Positions 1-7,779 of a stretch of DNA of 64,000 bases are shown here, piece after piece (the first letter of the stretch is position 1; every line of letters starts with the position of its first letter). Source of the stretch: Devosia riboflavina (lineage in GTDB: Bacteria; Pseudomonadota; Alphaproteobacteria; Rhizobiales; Devosiaceae); the NCBI RefSeq assembly GCF_000743575.1, contig NZ_JQGC01000007.1, positions 1 through 64,000 on the forward strand. Reading direction: 5' to 3'. The notes below the pieces were generated by a model that did no database searches, had not been told where the DNA came from, and saw nothing but the letters and a program-made list of their open reading frames with translations. The translations under genes and the position numbers were made by a program.

Positions 1-337
1 TAATCCAAGACCCAAACTGCGCCAAATGATCTGACGACGGACAGCTTCGAGCGATACCGAGATCGATCAGTTTGTTTGCCACCACGACCACCGTGACAAC
101 CAGCAGACAATGCAACAAGGGAACGTCGGGATAGAACATGGCGTCGCCCACGGCCGAGCCCAACGCGATGACCAGCAGAAACTCCACAGTGGAAAGCTGT
201 CCGATTGCCCTGCTGCCGAGCCATCGCAGCAACGCGAGAGTGTAGCTATAGATAATGACCGTGCGGATGACAATTTCCAGGAGGAAGGTCGGCGGTTCAT
301 TCCCGATCAGCATGCCCTGCCAGTCAATTCCACTCAT
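1..337 (-). CDS. DUF421 (YetF/YcaP-like) membrane protein, 3' end outside the window
   Basis: Reading leftward from the ATG at 337 gives an open frame of 112 codons that runs off the window. It begins MSGIDWQGMLIGNEPPTF, and two hydrophobic stretches follow (around residues 19-37 and 72-92). The segment with RWLGSRAIGQLSTVEFL is typical of the DUF421 family, whose members carry two or three N-terminal membrane helices before a cytoplasmic domain. The cytoplasmic part lies outside the window. The family has no firmly established function. The gene lies 10 bp downstream of the luciferase-like gene on the same strand and may be the last cistron of that operon. Confidence 0.75.
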   Translation of the reverse strand, partial: MSGIDWQGMLIGNEPPTFLLEIVIRTVIIYSYTLALLRWLGSRAIGQLSTVEFLLVIALGSAVGDAMFYPDVPLLHCLLVVTVVVVANKLIDLGIARSCPSSDHLAQFGSWI

Positions 338-346
338 CGCTGCCCT

Positions 347-1303
347 CTACGTGATCGAGACTAGATGTTTGGCCGCCATATCTATGAAGGCTCGCTGATT
401 TCGACCCACGCAATGGAGATGGATTGCAGCTGGGCCTAGGCCAGCAAGCGCCTCTATCTCATCACGATGGCAAGCGGGATCCGACGAGATTGCCACGCAT
501 TGGCGAAGGCGTTCCTCCGTGACCATCTTCCCAACAATATCGAAGTCGCGTGGCTGGCGCAGATCCCACGCAGCGTCACCGCCAACTGATGGCGCGCTCC
601 ATTGGTCCAATGCCTCAGCGATTGCTGTCTCCTCCTGCGGAGCCCAGGACAAGGCATGCTGGATGTGGACCGGTTTGCCCTCTCCGCCGTTTTCTCGAAA
701 TGCATCGACCACGCGACTGACGGTCTCGATGTCGCCACCTGTTGTAAGAAGCCCATCGGCCCACTGGCCGCAAAATGCAGCGGTCGCCGGTGTTACCGCA
801 GCGCCCAGCAACGGAATCGGCTTCAAAGGTCTGGAATAGAGCTTGGCCTCAATCACTGTGACCCTCCCACGGTGGGTCACAGTGTCGCCGCGGAATAGGG
901 AGCGAAAAATATCGACGCATTCACGCAGCCTGGCATTGCGTTCGGCTTTCTCCGGCCAATACTCGCCGGTGATCGCCTCGTTGATTGCCTCGCCGGTGCC
1001 GAGTGACAGCCAAAGGCGACCGGGGAACATTTCGCCGATGGTGGCGGCAGCCTGTGCCAGCACTGCGGGGTGATAACGATAGCCCGGGGCAGAAATCATC
1101 CCGAACCCAAATCTTGTTGCCTGCATTGCAGCCCCGAGCCAAGACCAGGCGAACCCCGACTGCCCTTGGTGCTCACTCCAGGGATGGAAGTGATCGGACG
1201 ACTTGGCACAAGCAAAGCCAGCCCTTTCGGCTTCCATGACCAGGCTGAGCAGTTCACTAGGGGCAAACTGCTCGTGGGAGGCGTGATAGCCGATAAGCGT
1301 CAT
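347..1303 (-). CDS. LLM-class (luciferase-like) flavin-dependent oxidoreductase
   Basis: A 318-residue protein with the luciferase-like TIM-barrel pattern: GYHASHEQF at the N-terminus, an SDHFHPWSEHQG segment, and SLGTGEAINE followed by GEYWP. This matches the TIGR03885-type branch, related to F420-dependent glucose-6-phosphate dehydrogenases but generally annotated as non-F420 flavin enzymes. The substrate cannot be read from sequence. Its ATG overlaps the end of the upstream cysteine hydrolase by 4 bp, so the two are translationally coupled within the nadE operon. The link to NAD synthesis suggests redox or nicotinamide metabolism, which is inference only. Confidence 0.85.
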   Translation of the reverse strand: MTLIGYHASHEQFAPSELLSLVMEAERAGFACAKSSDHFHPWSEHQGQSGFAWSWLGAAMQATRFGFGMISAPGYRYHPAVLAQAAATIGEMFPGRLWLSLGTGEAINEAITGEYWPEKAERNARLRECVDIFRSLFRGDTVTHRGRVTVIEAKLYSRPLKPIPLLGAAVTPATAAFCGQWADGLLTTGGDIETVSRVVDAFRENGGEGKPVHIQHALSWAPQEETAIAEALDQWSAPSVGGDAAWDLRQPRDFDIVGKMVTEERLRQCVAISSDPACHRDEIEALAGLGPAAIHLHCVGRNQRAFIDMAAKHLVSIT

Positions 1304-1896
1304 GCAACCTCCTCCCAGTTGTCGAGCAGTTCTTGAGTGGTGCAGGCCGTGAGCTGCTGCCCGAAGCGGCTGTGGAACACGGTAACTGCGGCGTCATGGG
1401 TCTGGTCTGCGGATCCAAAGACCGCATCCGTGCATAGGATAGTGCGGTAGCCCAGGTCTACCGCACCCAGAACTGTGGCCATCACGCAAACGTCCGTCTC
1501 ACCGCCAGAAACGACGAGCGTACCGACGCCGTCTTCTCGCAGCGTCTGGTCCAGATCGCCGAAAAGCCAGGGGGAGTATCTGTTCTTGTCGAAATGCTTG
1601 GCCGGCGGCACATACCGGGCGAGCGTCGGCACAATCTGAAGCATGTCAGGACCCAGTCGCGAGGTCACCATGGAGGGCCAACGATCATAATACTCGCACC
1701 ACGTTCCCGTCTCATCCTCCACACGAGCGGGGGGTATGAACCGGGTGAAAATGGTGCTGGCGGGGGCACGGTCGACGATGGCTTCAATGGCTGGAAGAAC
1801 TTTGCTCAGCCATGGGGTGTGCCAAGCGGTATCGCCGGCGAACATGTTCTGTACATCGATGCAAAGATGGGCAAGACGTCCGTGTCTGTCAGACAT
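1300..1896 (-). CDS. Isochorismatase-family cysteine hydrolase
   Basis: A 198-residue protein with the isochorismatase/nicotinamidase fold. The catalytic Asp is in LCIDVQNMF, a Lys in the AKHFDKNRYSPW region and the nucleophile Cys in GGETDVCVMATVL. I chose the ATG at 1896 rather than an upstream start because it sits just after the nadE stop with an 8-bp overlap (ATGTCTGA). Family members hydrolyse nicotinamide, isochorismate, ureidoacrylate or similar amides. Its place directly behind nadE makes a nicotinamidase-like role tempting, but a distinct small hydrolase is equally possible. Confidence 0.8.
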   Translation of the reverse strand: MSDRHGRLAHLCIDVQNMFAGDTAWHTPWLSKVLPAIEAIVDRAPASTIFTRFIPPARVEDETGTWCEYYDRWPSMVTSRLGPDMLQIVPTLARYVPPAKHFDKNRYSPWLFGDLDQTLREDGVGTLVVSGGETDVCVMATVLGAVDLGYRTILCTDAVFGSADQTHDAAVTVFHSRFGQQLTACTTQELLDNWEEVA

Positions 1897-2719
1897 GGTG
1901 CAGACCCACCGGGGAAGCGGGCAATGCCCTTTTGTGAGCAGTGGCGCGATAGCGGGCGAGAATGATGTCCGCAACTCTGGGCTCTATGGATTTGCCTTCA
2001 AGGAAGTCGTCGATCTGCTCATAGGTGAGCCCGTGCGCGTCCTCATCGGGGCGTAGCGGCGCGAGATCCTCCAGATCTGCAGTGGGTATCTTTTTGACCA
2101 AGCTCTCAGGCGCTCCAAGATGGGCAGCGAGGGCCCGAACCCGCCGCTTCGTGAGCCCCGCGAGTGGTAAGAGGTCAGCTGCGCCGTCGCCGAACTTGGT
2201 GAAGAAGCCCATAACCGCCTCGGCGGCATGATCGGTACCGATGACGAGCGCCTCTGTGCCGCCGGCGAGGGCATATTGGGCGATCATGCGCTGGCGGGCT
2301 TTGACATTGCCACGCAGGAAATCGGCTTGGGCGGCGCTGGCCGAGGCAAACCCTGCCCGGCGCAGTGAATGCCACGTCGCATCAGTGGCAGGTGCGATAT
2401 CGACTTCGAAGGTCAAATCCGGATCTATGGTGGCGAGCGCGGCATCAGCGTCAGCGGCGTCGGCCTGCCTACCGTAGGGCAAGCGCACGGCGATGAAACG
2501 GGCATTGAAACCGGTTGCGCGCAGTTCTTTGACCGATTGCTGAGCGAGGATGCCGGCGGTAGTGGAATCTATGCCGCCGCTAATCCCAAGTACCAAATTG
2601 TGAAGACCGGACCGCAACAGATAGGACTTGAGGAAGGCGAGACGGCGGGTTGCTTCATGCGCAACGTCGAATGACGGCTCTACGCCTAGCTCGCGAATGA
2701 TGTCGAATTGACTGGTCAT
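1889..2719 (-). CDS. nadE: NH3-dependent NAD+ synthetase
   Basis: A 276-residue protein lacking the N-terminal glutaminase domain, as expected of the short ammonia-dependent type. The ATP-pyrophosphatase P-loop is visible as LVLGISGGIDSTTAG. Later come GTDHAAEAVMGFFTKFGDG and the KRRVRALAAHLG region, both typical of NadE. It converts deamido-NAD, ATP and ammonia to NAD in the cytoplasm. The start at 2719 (MTSQFDIIRELG) overlaps the stop of a short upstream frame as ATGA. Longer in-frame extensions read as non-coding Arg/Ser-rich sequence and were discarded. It leads a coupled operon with a cysteine hydrolase and a luciferase-like oxidoreductase. Confidence 0.92.
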   Translation of the reverse strand: MTSQFDIIRELGVEPSFDVAHEATRRLAFLKSYLLRSGLHNLVLGISGGIDSTTAGILAQQSVKELRATGFNARFIAVRLPYGRQADAADADAALATIDPDLTFEVDIAPATDATWHSLRRAGFASASAAQADFLRGNVKARQRMIAQYALAGGTEALVIGTDHAAEAVMGFFTKFGDGAADLLPLAGLTKRRVRALAAHLGAPESLVKKIPTADLEDLAPLRPDEDAHGLTYEQIDDFLEGKSIEPRVADIILARYRATAHKRALPASPVGLHHV

Positions 2720-2847
2720 GCTTCGGGATTGTTGCTGTGCGGCATCGGGTTGGCGGGATGATCGCAGTGGCAACGGGCGCCCGAGGCAAACGGTTCCTGC
2801 GGATGCACGTGGATGTTGGCGCAATAGAACATCGAACGCGGCGCCAT
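2716..2847 (-). CDS. Possible 43-residue Cys/His-rich small protein
   Basis: This short frame begins MAPRSMFYCANIHVHPQE, contains a CHCDHP cluster, and ends in a TGA that overlaps the nadE ATG as ATGA. That coupling and the protein-like composition are the only support. The frame is open further upstream to the TAG at 2935 without a canonical start, so it may instead be the C-terminal stub of a lost gene. I do not recognise a family. Confidence 0.3.
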   Translation of the reverse strand: MAPRSMFYCANIHVHPQEPFASGARCHCDHPANPMPHSNNPEA

Positions 2848-2934
2848 CTTGATCGCCTCGATGCGGGAAACTCGTGACGGATAAAAACACTCGGAGACGA
2901 AACTGCCCCGGGGAACATCCGCGGGGCCATCAAA

Positions 2935-3150
2935 CTAGGCAGCCTTCGCGCTGAGCGCTGCCTTGGCTACGTTGGAGAGCTTTTGAGCGGTGGCGACCTC
3001 CTCCTGCAGTGTCGCATCGAACAATGCGACGGCCCCGTTGGGGGCCTGCTACTCGGCCCAAGTTGTTAGCGATGCCGTGACGGGCGATCTCATAGTGTTC
3101 GACCGCCTGGGCCGCAGCCACTAGGCCCGCGTCAATCGCAACGGTAGCCC
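2935..3150 (-). pseudogene. Decayed ferritin-like DUF892 (YciE/YciF-type) gene, C-terminal remnant
   Basis: Minus-strand frames encode LVAAAQAVEHYEIARHG, then after a frameshift near 3060 NGAVALFDATLQEEVATA and LSNVAKAALSAKAA before TAG. These align with the C-terminal third of the intact DUF892 protein at 36782-37270 (LVAAGQAIEHYEMARYG, LLDATLAEEKATDKALS). The N-terminal two thirds are missing. This is a truncated and frameshifted paralogue; its remaining coding pieces sit just before the catalase gene on the opposite strand. Confidence 0.8.
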
Positions 3151-3244
3151 TGGGGATGGATTCCGAAACGATCCGAAAATGCAGCCGGGGCGGAACGTTT
3201 GCCCTCCATCGCTATTGGTGGTTGACCATCATGCGGAGGAGATC

Positions 3245-5359
3245 ATGGCAAGACGTCCGAAAACGACCGGCCTCGAAGAAGTCACGTATGGCGACCAGCC
3301 CCTGCGCCGCGGCCAGGGCGGGGAGACCCATCAGATTGCCGAGGACGGTTACGATGTCCTCACCACCCAGCAGGGCATTCCAGTCGCCGATGACCAGAAC
3401 TCGCTTAAGCAGGGCGCGCGCGGCCCGACGCTGCTTGAGGACGCACACTTCCGCGAAAAGATCTTCCACTTCGACCACGAGCGTATTCCCGAACGGGTCG
3501 TGCATGCACGCGGCTATGGCGCGCACGGGTTTTTTGAGACTTACAAATCGCTGAGCAAGCTCACCCGCGCCGATATCTTCCAGCGCGAGGGTGAACAGAC
3601 CCCCGTATTCGTGCGCTTTTCTACCGTCGCTGGTTCGAAAGGTTCGTTCGATTTGGCCCGCGACGTGCGCGGCTTCGCGGTGAAATTCTATACCCGAGAA
3701 GGAAATTGGGACCTCGTCGGCAACAATATCCCCGTCTTCTTCATCCAGGATGCCATCAAGTTTCCCGACATCATTCACTCGGTGAAGCCGGAGCCCGACA
3801 AGGCGTTTCCGCAGGCGCAAAGCGCGCATGACAATTTCTGGGATTTCATCTCCCTCACTCCTGAATCAATGCACATGATCATGTGGGTGATGTCGGACCG
3901 GGCTATTCCGCGCTCATTCCGCTTCATGCAGGGTTTTGGGGTCCACACCTTTCGGCTGGTAGATGGCAAGGGCGCGTCCAACTTCGTTAAATTCATCTGG
4001 AAACCCAAGCTCGGCATGCAGTCGGTGCTGTGGAACGAAGCCGTCAAGATCAACGGCGCGGATCCAGATTTCCATCGCCGCGACCTCTGGAGCGCCATCC
4101 AGACCGGCAATTTCCCTGAATGGGAATTGTGCCTGCAGGTGTTCGACCAGGATTTTGCAGATAGCTTCGACTTTGACGTGCTTGATCCGACCAAGCTCAT
4201 TCCCGAGGAACTGCTTCCCGCCCAACCGGTCGGTCGCCTCGTGCTTGACCGCATGCCGGAGAATTTCTTCGCCGAAACCGAGCAGGTCGCCTTCATGACG
4301 CAGAACGTGCCACCGGGTATCGAATTCTCGAACGACCCCCTATTGCAAGGCCGCAATTTTTCCTATCTGGACACGCAGCTCAAACGGCTTGGAAGTCCCA
4401 ACTTCGCGCAATTGCCGATCAATGCGCCTAAGTGCCCCTTCCATCACCTTCAGCAAGACGGCCACATGGCCATCCAAAACCCGCGCGGTCGTGCCAATTA
4501 TGAGCCCAATTCTTGGGGGCCGGATATCGGCGGCCCAAGGGAATCCAGAGAACAGGGTTTTGAAACCTTCCCACAGGAGCCCGAAGGTCCCAAAGTTCGC
4601 CTGCGCCCTGAGAGCTTTGGAGATCACTATAGTCAGGCACGGCAATTCTTCATTAGCCAGAGCCTCATCGAGCAACGCCACATTGGCGACGCCCTGGTGT
4701 TCGAACTGAGCAAATGCGAGTTCCCCGCTATTCGCGAGCGCATGGTTGGACACCTACGCAATATCGATGCCGATCTTGCTCAGACCGTCGCCGACGGGCT
4801 TGGCCTCAAGACTCTGCCACCTGCGGCGCCCCCTAACCAGAAACCACGCACAGACCTGCCGCCGTCAGATTTGCTGAGCATTCTCAAAAACCCGCCGGCC
4901 TCCTTTGCCGGCCGCAAGATCGGCGTTCTCGTCACCGATGGGACAGACGCAAAGCTGCTGGCGGGCCTTGAAGATGCCGCCGCTGCCGAGGGAGCCAGCG
5001 TCGAACTGATTGCCCCCACAGTAAGCGGGGTGACACTAAGCGACGGGACCATGAAGCTGGCCCATCACAAGATTGATGGTGGCCCTTCGGTGCTATTCGA
5101 CGCGGTCGCTGTCATCCCATCCGAGGAGGGCATTCTCGCTCTCCTCAAGCTTCCCCCAGCACGCGACTTCGTCAGCGATGCCTACGCCCATTACAAGTTC
5201 ATCGCATTTGCCTCGCCGGCCACCAAACTTTTCGCTAAGGTTGGGATACCGGAAGATCTCGATGACGGCTTTATGGCAATGGACACCCCAACAGCTGCCG
5301 ACGACTTCGTCGCACTCTGTCGCAACCTGCGGTTCTGGGATCGCCCCGACGGCGCCTAG
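3245..5359 (+). CDS. katE: Large-subunit catalase (HPII type) with C-terminal flavodoxin-like domain
   Basis: A 704-residue monofunctional haem catalase, close to the usual length of clade-2 enzymes. The distal His lies in [12 protein letters not shown] and the distal Asn in [13 protein letters not shown]. The proximal haem-ligand signature is [14 protein letters not shown], with Tyr as ligand. From about residue 550 a DJ-1/PfpI-like domain follows ([13 protein letters not shown]), as in E. coli KatE. It dismutates hydrogen peroxide in the cytoplasm. I took the ATG at 3245 because GGAGGA lies 4 bp before it; the upstream in-frame start has no such site. It converges with the DUF72 gene, the two stops overlapping by 3 bp. 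Confidence 0.95.
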   Translation: MARRPKTTGLEEVTYGDQPLRRGQGGETHQIAEDGYDVLTTQQGIPVADDQNSLKQGARGPTLLEDAHFREKIFHFDHERIPERVVHARGYGAHGFFETYKSLSKLTRADIFQREGEQTPVFVRFSTVAGSKGSFDLARDVRGFAVKFYTREGNWDLVGNNIPVFFIQDAIKFPDIIHSVKPEPDKAFPQAQSAHDNFWDFISLTPESMHMIMWVMSDRAIPRSFRFMQGFGVHTFRLVDGKGASNFVKFIWKPKLGMQSVLWNEAVKINGADPDFHRRDLWSAIQTGNFPEWELCLQVFDQDFADSFDFDVLDPTKLIPEELLPAQPVGRLVLDRMPENFFAETEQVAFMTQNVPPGIEFSNDPLLQGRNFSYLDTQLKRLGSPNFAQLPINAPKCPFHHLQQDGHMAIQNPRGRANYEPNSWGPDIGGPRESREQGFETFPQEPEGPKVRLRPESFGDHYSQARQFFISQSLIEQRHIGDALVFELSKCEFPAIRERMVGHLRNIDADLAQTVADGLGLKTLPPAAPPNQKPRTDLPPSDLLSILKNPPASFAGRKIGVLVTDGTDAKLLAGLEDAAAAEGASVELIAPTVSGVTLSDGTMKLAHHKIDGGPSVLFDAVAVIPSEEGILALLKLPPARDFVSDAYAHYKFIAFASPATKLFAKVGIPEDLDDGFMAMDTPTAADDFVALCRNLRFWDRPDGA

Positions 5360-6060
5360 CGCCGGCAGAGCCGCTGCAATTCCAGGGCGTCGCCAATAGC
5401 GGCGCCCGAAGCGGTATTGTCGAATATACACCACGATCCGGTTGCTGCCCTACTCAGCATCTGCTCATAGGCGGCAATTTGGTCGGCCGAATAGGCCGAA
5501 TAATAGATTCTGGGCGCACCATGCAGCCGGACATAGACGAACCCGTCCAGCTTTACTGCAGCCCGCAGTTCGTCCAGTTGCGGATCGGCATAGACTCGAT
5601 CAATACCAAAGTCAGAGAGCATGGCAATTGCATAGGGCGCAGCCCAGCTCCGGTGTCGCGGTTCCACAACGATACGTCCCGCGACACGCCGCCTCAATTC
5701 TCGGAAGAATGCCGTATCTCGTGCAGTGTCGGTCGGTAGTGATGGCGGCAGTTGCACCAGAACCGGCCCAAGCTTGGCGCGTAGCGGCGCGACATCGCCT
5801 AAAAATATATCCAGTTCGGCCTCTCCTCCATGAAGCCGCAGGTCATGGCTGATGGCTTTGGGGAGTTTGACCGCAAACCTGAAATCATCCGGCACCGCAT
5901 CGTGCCAGCGTCGCCACGTCGCCTCCCGATGCCGGCGATAGAAGCTTGAATTGACCTCAGCGCCCGAAAAGACCCTTGCATAACGTTCAAGGCCGCTACC
6001 TTCGGCCTCGAAGTGATCGGACAGTGCGGAGGGAATGCTCCACCCCGCGGTTCCTATGAC
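5356..6060 (-). CDS. DUF72 (YecE-like) protein with no canonical start codon
   Basis: Family-like sequence begins at [13 protein letters not shown] (codon at 6060) and continues through [22 protein letters not shown] and [17 protein letters not shown] to the stop at 5356, about 234 residues, the usual DUF72 length. No ATG, GTG or TTG lies in frame between an in-frame stop near 6130 and this point. The first canonical start is a GTG at 5895, which would delete the first strand and helix of the TIM-barrel fold. Either a rare start (the ATA at 6057 sits where family members have Met) is used, or the start was lost by mutation. Function of the family is unknown. Confidence 0.7.
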   Translation of the reverse strand, partial: VIGTAGWSIPSALSDHFEAEGSGLERYARVFSGAEVNSSFYRRHREATWRRWHDAVPDDFRFAVKLPKAISHDLRLHGGEAELDIFLGDVAPLRAKLGPVLVQLPPSLPTDTARDTAFFRELRRRVAGRIVVEPRHRSWAAPYAIAMLSDFGIDRVYADPQLDELRAAVKLDGFVYVRLHGAPRIYYSAYSADQIAAYEQMLSRAATGSWCIFDNTASGAAIGDALELQRLCRR

Positions 6061-6073
6061 GGCGCCCGCGCGA

Positions 6074-6556
6074 TCAGGAGAAACGGGTCGCCTCCGGTTC
6101 CGTGGGCAAACGACCCTCGGGGGTCATCTGATTTACCGCGTCGGGCAGCGTTTCCGAAAGTCGCTTCAACAACTCCTCCCTCGACAGCCCTGTCTTTTGC
6201 GTCAATTCGACAATGGTGTCTTCACCTAGCGCTTCTTCGAGGTCGGATGCTTCGACGGGTGCGTTGTCGCCTGTATTGATCCAGCTGTCGGCTTTGTCGC
6301 CGCGACCTGTCTGGCGGAAGCGATCCACCAAATCCCCAAGCCCGCCGCTAAGAACGCTGCCGCTCGCGGCACCGCCCAGCATGCCGCTAAGCCCGTTGAG
6401 AATATCGCTCAAGCCACCCGACTGCCGATTGGGATCAGCCGGATTGCCGCTCTTGTTTCCGAGTCCACTCAGCAGCTCACCAAGCTTGTCACGGTTCTGG
6501 TATCCCGCGACGGCGAGCAGGCCGAGTAGCGCGACCATTGAGGGCATTCGTGCCAT
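6074..6556 (-). CDS. YidB/DUF937-family protein
   Basis: A 160-residue protein with a Gly/Ser-rich middle (LSGMLGGAASGS) and a conserved C-terminal part (DSWINTGDNAPV, LGEDTIVELTQKTGLSREEL, LPDAVNQMTPEGRLP), characteristic of the YidB/DUF937 family. The N-terminus is short and hydrophobic (MVALLGLLAVAGY). The molecular role is not established. It lies between a YeaQ-like membrane protein gene and the DUF72 gene on the same strand, and the pairing with YeaQ suggests a stress-associated operon. Confidence 0.8.
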   Translation of the reverse strand: MARMPSMVALLGLLAVAGYQNRDKLGELLSGLGNKSGNPADPNRQSGGLSDILNGLSGMLGGAASGSVLSGGLGDLVDRFRQTGRGDKADSWINTGDNAPVEASDLEEALGEDTIVELTQKTGLSREELLKRLSETLPDAVNQMTPEGRLPTEPEATRFS

Positions 6557-6578
6557 TTCGTTCCTCCTTGCGTTTGGA

Positions 6579-6833
6579 TCAAGCGCGGCGACGGGCGATC
6601 ATGCCCCAGACGAATAAAACGATGATCGCGCCGACAATGGCGCCAATCAGGCCTGCGCCGTCGTCCGGCCCATACCAACCCAGAGCCTGGCCGAGAAATG
6701 TCGCGACGAAGGCGCCGACGATCCCCAGGATGGTGGTCATGATGAAGCCCGAGGGCTCGTTACTGCCCGGCATTATGAACTTGGCGATGATGCCAGCGAC
6801 GAAACCAATGATGATTGTCCAGATGATACCCAT
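6579..6833 (-). CDS. GlsB/YeaQ/YmgE-family small membrane protein
   Basis: An 84-residue protein with three predicted helices: IIWTIIIGFVAGIIAKFIMP, then GFIMTTILGIVGAFVATFLG, then GLIGAIVGAIIVLFVWGMI. The spacing and Gly pattern match the transglycosylase-associated (GlsB/YeaQ/YmgE) family, inner-membrane proteins often induced by general stress. It is first in a minus-strand set with the YidB-like gene, 22 bp apart. Confidence 0.88.
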   Translation of the reverse strand: MGIIWTIIIGFVAGIIAKFIMPGSNEPSGFIMTTILGIVGAFVATFLGQALGWYGPDDGAGLIGAIVGAIIVLFVWGMIARRRA

Positions 6834-7002
6834 GCCACACTCCTGATGTTACTGCCTGCAACGTGCGCGAGAGCATGACGTTCCTGCCTCGGTTCACAGA
6901 AGAGCGCTAAATCTCGACGGTTGCACGACGACGCTACGGTCAGAAACGTCTCGCGCACCACCTAGGGCGTGCGGCTATCCACGGCATGCGATGCGTCCGC
7001 TG

Positions 7003-7414
7003 ATCGGAGCTTTATCAAGAGAAGGTTCTCGACTTCGCAGAGACGGCGTTTGGTCACGCCGAGTTCCTCGCGAGCTTCCACGCCAGGCGGCGGACTTTTG
7101 TGGAGGTCGGTCGCCGCAAGGCGCTATTCAGACCATTCTCAAAATCGCCCCCGGTGTGCCAGATATCTATCTCGGTGGTGAAGATTGGGAGCAGAGCTTC
7201 GTCGATCCCGACAATCGACGGGCATTGGATTTTGCGGCCCTCGCCCGGCGGCTGGTCGACCCAACTGCGGAGACAGATGCCAACTCCTTCTGACGCAGAA
7301 ACTTTTCCAAATCCGTCGCCTGTGGCCGGCACCTTCACTCAAGGGACATATGAGCCGATCGCTGCGGGCTCAACCGTCTTGGCTTTTCGCCGATCCCACG
7401 GCCGCGAAGCCTGA
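7003..7414 (+). pseudogene. treY: 3' remnant of maltooligosyl-trehalose synthase gene
   Basis: Three plus-strand frames each carry a piece of the TreY C-terminus in the right order: [18 protein letters not shown], then [14 protein letters not shown] and [12 protein letters not shown], then GTYEPIAAGSTVLAFRRSHG before the stop at 7414. The PGVPDIY and VDPDNRR motifs are hallmarks of the family. Roughly 600 N-terminal residues are missing, at least two frameshifts separate the pieces, and the spacing shows an internal deletion. No other trehalose gene is visible nearby, so this is a relic of a lost TreY/TreZ pathway at this site. Confidence 0.8.
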
Positions 7415-7779
7415 CGGTGTTTGCCGGCCTCTCGCCTATGCACAAGTCTCGATTGTCCGCACTTAATTTGACCGGAACTACCCTGGGAGGATCTCAAGAG
7501 CATCCATTTTGGACTCTTGGAGGGAAGCAACGCCCTTGCGAGTGCTATGTATTAATAACAGGGACCGCGAACCCATTGATGGCGGCTGCGAAGGATTGGT
7601 CGTGATAAGCGCTGGCGCGCGGCGCCTGACTTAGCGGACCTGTTCACTGTCCCACCGGGTTCCTGACTATACATACCAAGCCCCCGCAATGGCGATTGTG
7701 ATGAGGCAATGTCCGCTGGGCGCTTGCGAACAAAAGGGGAATAGCTTCCCTTGGAGGCTTACCTCTGGGGAAACGATTC
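7415..7779 (+). other. Intergenic stretch without recognisable gene
   Basis: This region lies between the treY remnant and the helicase gene. Short frames on both strands show no family pattern or convincing ribosome binding site. The last 30 bases hold GGGGAAA before the helicase GTG start. Confidence 0.5.

Noticed and set aside
3212..4753. Several minus-strand frames inside the catalase gene
   Set aside because: All lie opposite well-conserved catalase motifs and show no family pattern.
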